A DNA stretch of 38,161 nt from assembly GCA_001579985.1 (NCBI GenBank), contig LRSR01006896.1:1-38161 (forward strand), given 5' to 3'. Source of the DNA: Hypsibius dujardini. Its lineage: Eukaryota; Tardigrada; Eutardigrada; Parachela; Hypsibiidae. Below, one piece after another: positions 34,235 to 38,161 of this stretch. Numbering within the stretch: the first letter of the stretch is position 1; each line of letters begins with the position of its first letter. The translations under genes were made by a program, and so were the position numbers. The notes beneath the pieces are model-generated. The model saw only the letters and a program-made list of their open reading frames with translations. It did no database searches and had not been told where the DNA came from.

Positions 34235-36275
34235 GCTTTTCAAGTGGCTTGTCTGCTTGCCTTTTATTCGTCTGTCGGTCTGTACTTCTCTCTCTTGCCT
34301 GTCTATTCCTGACCCCAGCATCTATATGGTTCATTGCTGCTTGCTCTTCTGGTTGTGAACTTATTGTCTCCACCACCCATTGACAGTGTGCCTTACGCAC
34401 AGTAGATCCTTCCCATAAGCCATTGTGTATTTCCTCGGTGCAGTATGATCATAACCGACGATTGAACGGCAGCTCGCCGGTACCTCTACCCTCGTCTTAT
34501 GATGTCGCCGAAAAGGATATTCCCGTAACCGAGAAGAAATCCAATCTGGTTTGTTCCTTTTTTCCTGTTTTCCAACTCATACGCCCTGGAGTCCAAGTTT
34601 CATTTTTGTTTAGGTTAACGTCGGTCCGCCGATCTTTCCCGTTCTAGGCAGTCTGGAAACTATTGGGCGTAATCGAATGTACGCTGAAAAAGATCCTGGG
34701 CACCTGGCTCTTCTCTTGGCATGTTGAACCGTTATTTCTGCTTTCAGATCCGCTAACGTTGAGCCCGGAAGTCTGAACGCCCTCAGTTACGAAAAGCATC
34801 CCGAAGACCGTTGCTGGCCATACCGCCCGGTAGTCGCGGCGCGGCTGGTTCATGCCGGCGCCCGTGACAATATGCTAAAGGCCTTCTCGACCGCTCTTTT
34901 GCCAACACAGCCAGGGTTGTTACCCATTCTGACTATGGTGTTCGCGCCGTATGTCGAAGTCATGTATGTCTAAGCATTTCCCGTTCTCCAACAAACAGGC
35001 AAATCTAGAGAGACACACAGACACTCCGACGAGCCGGCAGGCGGACAGATAGACAGACAGACAGACAGAGAAGCCGGCAGACGGACAGATAGACCGACAG
35101 ACAAACAGAGAGGCAGGCACGCAGACAGACAGGCAGGCAGGCAGGCAGATAGGCAGGCGGACCGACGGATGGACGGACGGACACAGTTTCCTCTTTAGCG
35201 GAATTCGTACGTACAGTGTTGGATTTTTGTTGGTCGGTTATAGTGCGGAAAACGGAGGAAGCTTTGTTGGGGTACTGTCCGGGTTGGGTCCGCATCCCGG
35301 CAAGTCGCACAGTTTCTTCCCAGACTGTGAGGTGGAGCTGCCTTTCGACGGAGAAGTGACAGCACGCGATATAATTGAGGTGTGCACCCGTATAGCATGA
35401 ACCAGTTGCAGGACTCATTTGTCTGATTGTGTTGCAATGGATGATTTATTCAATCTATGCAGGTAAATAATCTCAGATCTAAAATGAACGCAGTTTTGAG
35501 GCTGATCACGTCGGACAATCCGGACCAGAGCGCCGTTCATATACAACAGGAATCTTGTGTTCGACTCTTGATTACGTACGTGGATTTGAGTATACCACTT
35601 GTTCGTCGATCTTGCCTGTCTATCTGTCTGACTGTTTGTATGTCTGGCTGTCTACCGAACTGTATGTCTGGCTGTCTACCGAACTGCCTGTTTGCTTGTC
35701 TGGTTGCTCTCGCCTGGTTGTGTTTGTCTGTTTACTTACCCATCCAAATGACCGTACTCGTGTTGACCTGCATGCTGGTAATCTTGTCGTTCTACGTACC
35801 TTTGCATTTCTGTAGTCTACTGGACAAGCCGCGTCGTCTGCTGTCGCCCCGGCTCGCCGCCTACACCTGGACCGAAATGAATCACGACCTCACCGATGAC
35901 GCCGCGGCGCAGACCTTCCTCGTGCCTATCGAGTGTGGCCTGCTGACCGAGGACGACGACCAGGATCTCTTTGCCAACGTTGTCGCGCTTCATCGCACCC
36001 TCGAAGGGTCAGTCTCCCGTTTACTCATTACTGTCAATGCCACATGCCAATGATTCCAATTTCATTTCTGCATTTCGAACCAATATTATTGTCCATCCAG
36101 GTATTTGGAGAATGAAGCAGGCGCCACCGAAACTGACCCGGTGGAGCACCGCTGTCTGCTGTGCGGCTTGCAACTGCCGCGGCCGGACCTCCTCATTCAG
36201 CATCTCTACTCGGAAGAGCATCTGGTGAAGGAGCGCCAGTTGCTGCGGATTAAGACATCGTCCTCAAAGGAATGA
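27261..36275 (+). CDS. TDRD9: TDRD9 / spindle-E: DExH-box RNA helicase with Tudor domain
   Basis: Germ-line piRNA-pathway helicase family. Exons: 27261-27532, 27724-28095, 28314-28482, 28566-28757, 28867-29061, 29159-29281, 29507-29587, 29659-29829, 29899-30034, 30262-30304, 30366-30517, 30596-30700, 30961-31058, 31140-31274, 31336-31498, 31866-32098, 32203-32304, 32366-32476, 32557-32678, 32755-32850, 32920-33024, 33090-33177, 33245-33346, 33451-33579, 33638-33838, 33933-34073, 34444-34548, 34614-34678, 34748-34963, 35199-35379, 35463-35575, 35816-36007, 36101-36275; 1627 residues. Helicase motifs: GRTGTGKTTQ, TQPRRLAA, DEVHER, SAT, STNIAESS, QRRGRVGRVRRG. The Tudor region ILLVDSGLLDRVPAEWLYIL and the C-terminal VGVLSGLG, DIIEVNNLR match human TDRD9. 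Odd points: about 335 residues before the helicase with no match I recall, a weak exon 3-4 junction, and a C2H2-like finger at the end. Confidence 0.9.
28178..28263. repeat. CAGA/CGGA repeat, TDRD9 intron 2
   Basis: CAGA run at about 28213-28242 followed by a CGGA run, inside intron 28096-28313. Confidence 0.9.
29317..29440. repeat. Degenerate TCTG/CTGA repeat, TDRD9 intron 6
   Basis: CTGC, CTGA and TCTG/TTTG units inside intron 29282-29506, more decayed than most copies. Confidence 0.7.
30063..30205. repeat. CAGG run joined to CAGA run, TDRD9 intron 9
   Basis: A pure GGCA run (30065-30087) switches to a pure CAGA run (30088-30133), then mixed units. It lies in intron 30035-30261. Confidence 0.93.
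31558..31800. repeat. TCTG/CCTG repeat, TDRD9 intron 15
   Basis: Long TCTG-rich tract with CCTG and TTTG variants in intron 31499-31865, the largest single tract within this gene. Confidence 0.9.
34085..34310. repeat. TCTG repeat, TDRD9 intron 26
   Basis: Pure TCTG run at about 34203-34234, flanked by CTGC/CTTG variants, in intron 34074-34443. Confidence 0.88.
35008..35184. repeat. CAGA/CAGG/CGGA repeat, TDRD9 intron 29
   Basis: CAGA units, a CAGG run (35129-35148) and a final CGGA run (35165-35181), inside intron 34964-35198. Confidence 0.9.
35612..35740. repeat. TCTG repeat with a 24-bp tandem duplication, TDRD9 intron 31
   Basis: TCTG-like units contain two identical 24-bp copies back to back at 35637-35660 and 35661-35684, all in intron 35576-35815. 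Confidence 0.85.
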
Positions 36276-36570
36276 CAGACAGACAAAATCGGTACTTACT
36301 CACAGTCATCCGCGGTGTAATCGGTGGTATACTTGTTTTTTCTTCCTTTTTTTCCGATTTATTACTTTCATATACCGTCTGCCGTGTTGTTTTCCTTCTT
36401 TTGTTTGATCTTTGACGAGTCTCTCAGCTGCTTCGCAGGGATTCGTTTTGTTACGAGGACCTTGTTACTTGTACATGATGTTGGCTCTAACTCGGACCGC
36501 CCTTGTTAGATTTTAAAAAATAATTTAGTTTCACTTATGGGCAAATGTTTTTTGTACAAGTGTTTAAAAC
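36276..36570. other. Short gap between convergent TDRD9 and PMCA stops
   Basis: Only 295 bases separate the two stop codons. A minus-strand AATAAA lies at 36363-36358, about 210 bases past the PMCA stop and within 90 bases of the TDRD9 stop, so the two 3' UTRs probably overlap. Confidence 0.5.
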
Positions 36571-37657
36571 TTAATCATTTTCAAATGCCTTAAACCGAAA
36601 GGCAGCCGGAGAGCCGAGAGCATTATCCCTGCAAAGGGATAAACTCTTGACGAACGAAAGGAACCGGTTAGCGGCGTCTGTAATGAGGTCTGGTGGTATA
36701 CAGACGAGCACTTGATACCAGAGGAGACTGCCGAGACCGAAGGCCAGACACAGAAGCCACTGCTGCCAGCTGAGGCCGGTTGTCTTGAAAGCGTTCCCGC
36801 CAAGTTCCACCACGATGGCCTTGAGAATGGATAAGAGCGTTCTTTATACAATCAACGATCAATCAACAAAACTGCGGTGATGCTTCGTCAAGGTAGTATT
36901 ACACAAGTGTTACACGAGTAATATGGTAGCAGTACCTGGGTGACCAACATGGTAAGGAAGATAACGACGAAGAAGATATTGCGGAAAATACGTGCAAAAA
37001 CGTTCCGCTCGTTGTGGATACAGCGAGCTGAAAAGCTAAGCGTGGTAAACGCCGAAAATCGGACGGACACAATCAGACATGTCTTACCATTGACCAAGTT
37101 GAAGACAGTCATCAGAACGAACGCATTGAAAATTACTGTGTCAAACTGCCTGGAAGATTGAAGAGCTTGTGGATCGGCCTCGTGGATGAGGTGCCTTCTT
37201 TCAGGATGCAGATGAAATAACTGATTATCTGGAAAACGAATGTTTTGAAGTTGCAATAATTTTGTTAAACTAAAGTAGTTTAAGAAATGAAAGTTTTGAG
37301 GCATTACCGAAAGACAGGAAGAAGATTACGGATAACTGGTAAACACCTTGTCCAGCAATGTTCCTGATCATTGTTTCCGAGAGGATGTTGGCTGTTCGAC
37401 CATAAGGTTTTCGCTCCAGAAGGTGTTCACTAGGCGGCTCGGTCGCCAGCGCTAGTGATGCTAAGGTGTCTTGGATCAAATTGATCCACAACATGGGGAC
37501 TGCTTTCAATGGCGTTTCCTTTATTAAAGACATTCTCAATAGCATCATGAGCATGCCTCTTCTCCTACTTGCCTCTCCATTTTGTCTTCATCCAACTAAC
37601 TATCTCTCTGTCTATTCTCTGCTTGTCTACTAATCTGTCTGTTTGTGCGTTTGTCGT

Positions 37658-37692
<35 letters not shown>

Positions 37693-38161
37693 GCCTGTCT
37701 GTCTGACTCTTTGTCTCTTTGTCGTCGATCTGTCTGTCTGTCTATCTGTCTGTTTGCCTGCCTGCCTGTCTGTCTGCCTGTCTGTCAATCAGTCAGGCAG
37801 TCTGTCCGACTTTCTGCCGGATCTGACAGATCTGTCCTATCTGTTTGCCTCTCTGTCTGTCTAACTCTTGTAAATTACTAGGAAACGGACCTGTCTGTCT
37901 CCGTCTGCATCGACTGTTATTGTCTGTAAATTTGTTTGCAGTACTAGACTGTCCAATAGTCCGACTGAATGTTTCTATAAATGGAACATATCTAGTCTGA
38001 TAACCACACAGGTCCTTCATCTTACCCCGATTGCGCAAGCGGTAGTAATGGAAACAACCAGGGCAGTCACGTTGACCGTCAATTGGAATTGCAGAAACTT
38101 GCAGATATTGTCATAGATGTTCCTTCCCCACATGCATGCCTGAACGATGCTGATGAAATTG
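36571..38161 (-). CDS. ATP2B: Plasma-membrane calcium-transporting ATPase (PMCA), C-terminal part
   Basis: P-type pump that exports cytosolic calcium. Five exons are visible on the minus strand: 38161(partial)-38026, 37518-37308, 37228-37088, 37027-36936 and 36819-36571. All are in phase and end with TAA at 36573-36571. They cover membrane helices of about M4/M5 to M10: [45 protein letters not shown], then [42 protein letters not shown] and LLWYQVLV. These match PMCA rather than SERCA: ALATEPP and RKPYGR, and HNERNVF is the human HGERNVF loop. Only about 40 residues follow the last helix, far fewer than the vertebrate regulatory tail. The ATP-binding and phosphorylation domains lie right of the window. 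Confidence 0.9.
37628..37862. repeat. TCTG repeat in a PMCA intron
   Basis: TCTG-rich tract with CCTG variants, in the intron between the exons 38161-38026 and 37518-37308. It reads CAGA on the PMCA sense strand. Confidence 0.92.

Overview
This is nuclear DNA from a multicellular animal. Almost every gene is broken by short GT-AG introns (roughly 50 to 700 bases), and the products are animal housekeeping and signalling proteins (RRP9, MRPS34, PQBP1, CHMP6, SLMAP, CLK, ABCF3, TDRD9, PMCA). The compact spacing and short introns suggest a small-genome invertebrate, possibly a flatworm or other spiralian. That placement is an impression, because no species-diagnostic marker is visible. There are no bacterial operons, rRNA, CRISPR arrays or intact transposons.

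Layout from left to right: the last exon of RRP9 (+, 1-188); MRPS34 (-, 824-2324); a two-sided promoter region with a roughly 20-bp periodic GTTCGG array; PQBP1 (+, 2989-4580); a type-1 cystatin (+, about 4891-5756); a small single-pass membrane protein with a PPSY motif, found only by joining three short exons (-, 5925-6661); CHMP6 (-, 7240-9092); a gap of about 1.8 kb; SLMAP (+, 10917-14891); a CLK/LAMMER kinase (+, about 16019-18774); a region of poorly resolved exons on both strands (19478-21260); ABCF3 (-, 21468-26637); a second two-sided promoter; a 33-exon TDRD9/spindle-E helicase (+, 27261-36275); and the 3' part of a plasma-membrane calcium ATPase (-, 36571 to beyond the right edge).

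The genes do not form one pathway. RNA handling is over-represented: RRP9 (U3 snoRNP), PQBP1 and CLK (splicing), and TDRD9 (piRNA). Translation is represented by MRPS34 and ABCF3, and membrane biology by CHMP6, SLMAP, the PPSY protein and PMCA. Genes are mostly arranged as divergent pairs sharing a promoter (MRPS34/PQBP1, CHMP6/SLMAP, ABCF3/TDRD9) and convergent pairs with close or overlapping 3' ends (TDRD9/PMCA).

The dominant non-coding feature is a TCTG/CAGA tetranucleotide repeat, often passing into CCTG/CAGG. It recurs about 20 times, nearly always inside an intron and in either orientation. I joined exons by hand from splice signals, reading-frame phase and remembered family sequences. 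For the named genes whose full length is in the window, total exon length is a multiple of three. Remembered comparisons were not checked against a database.
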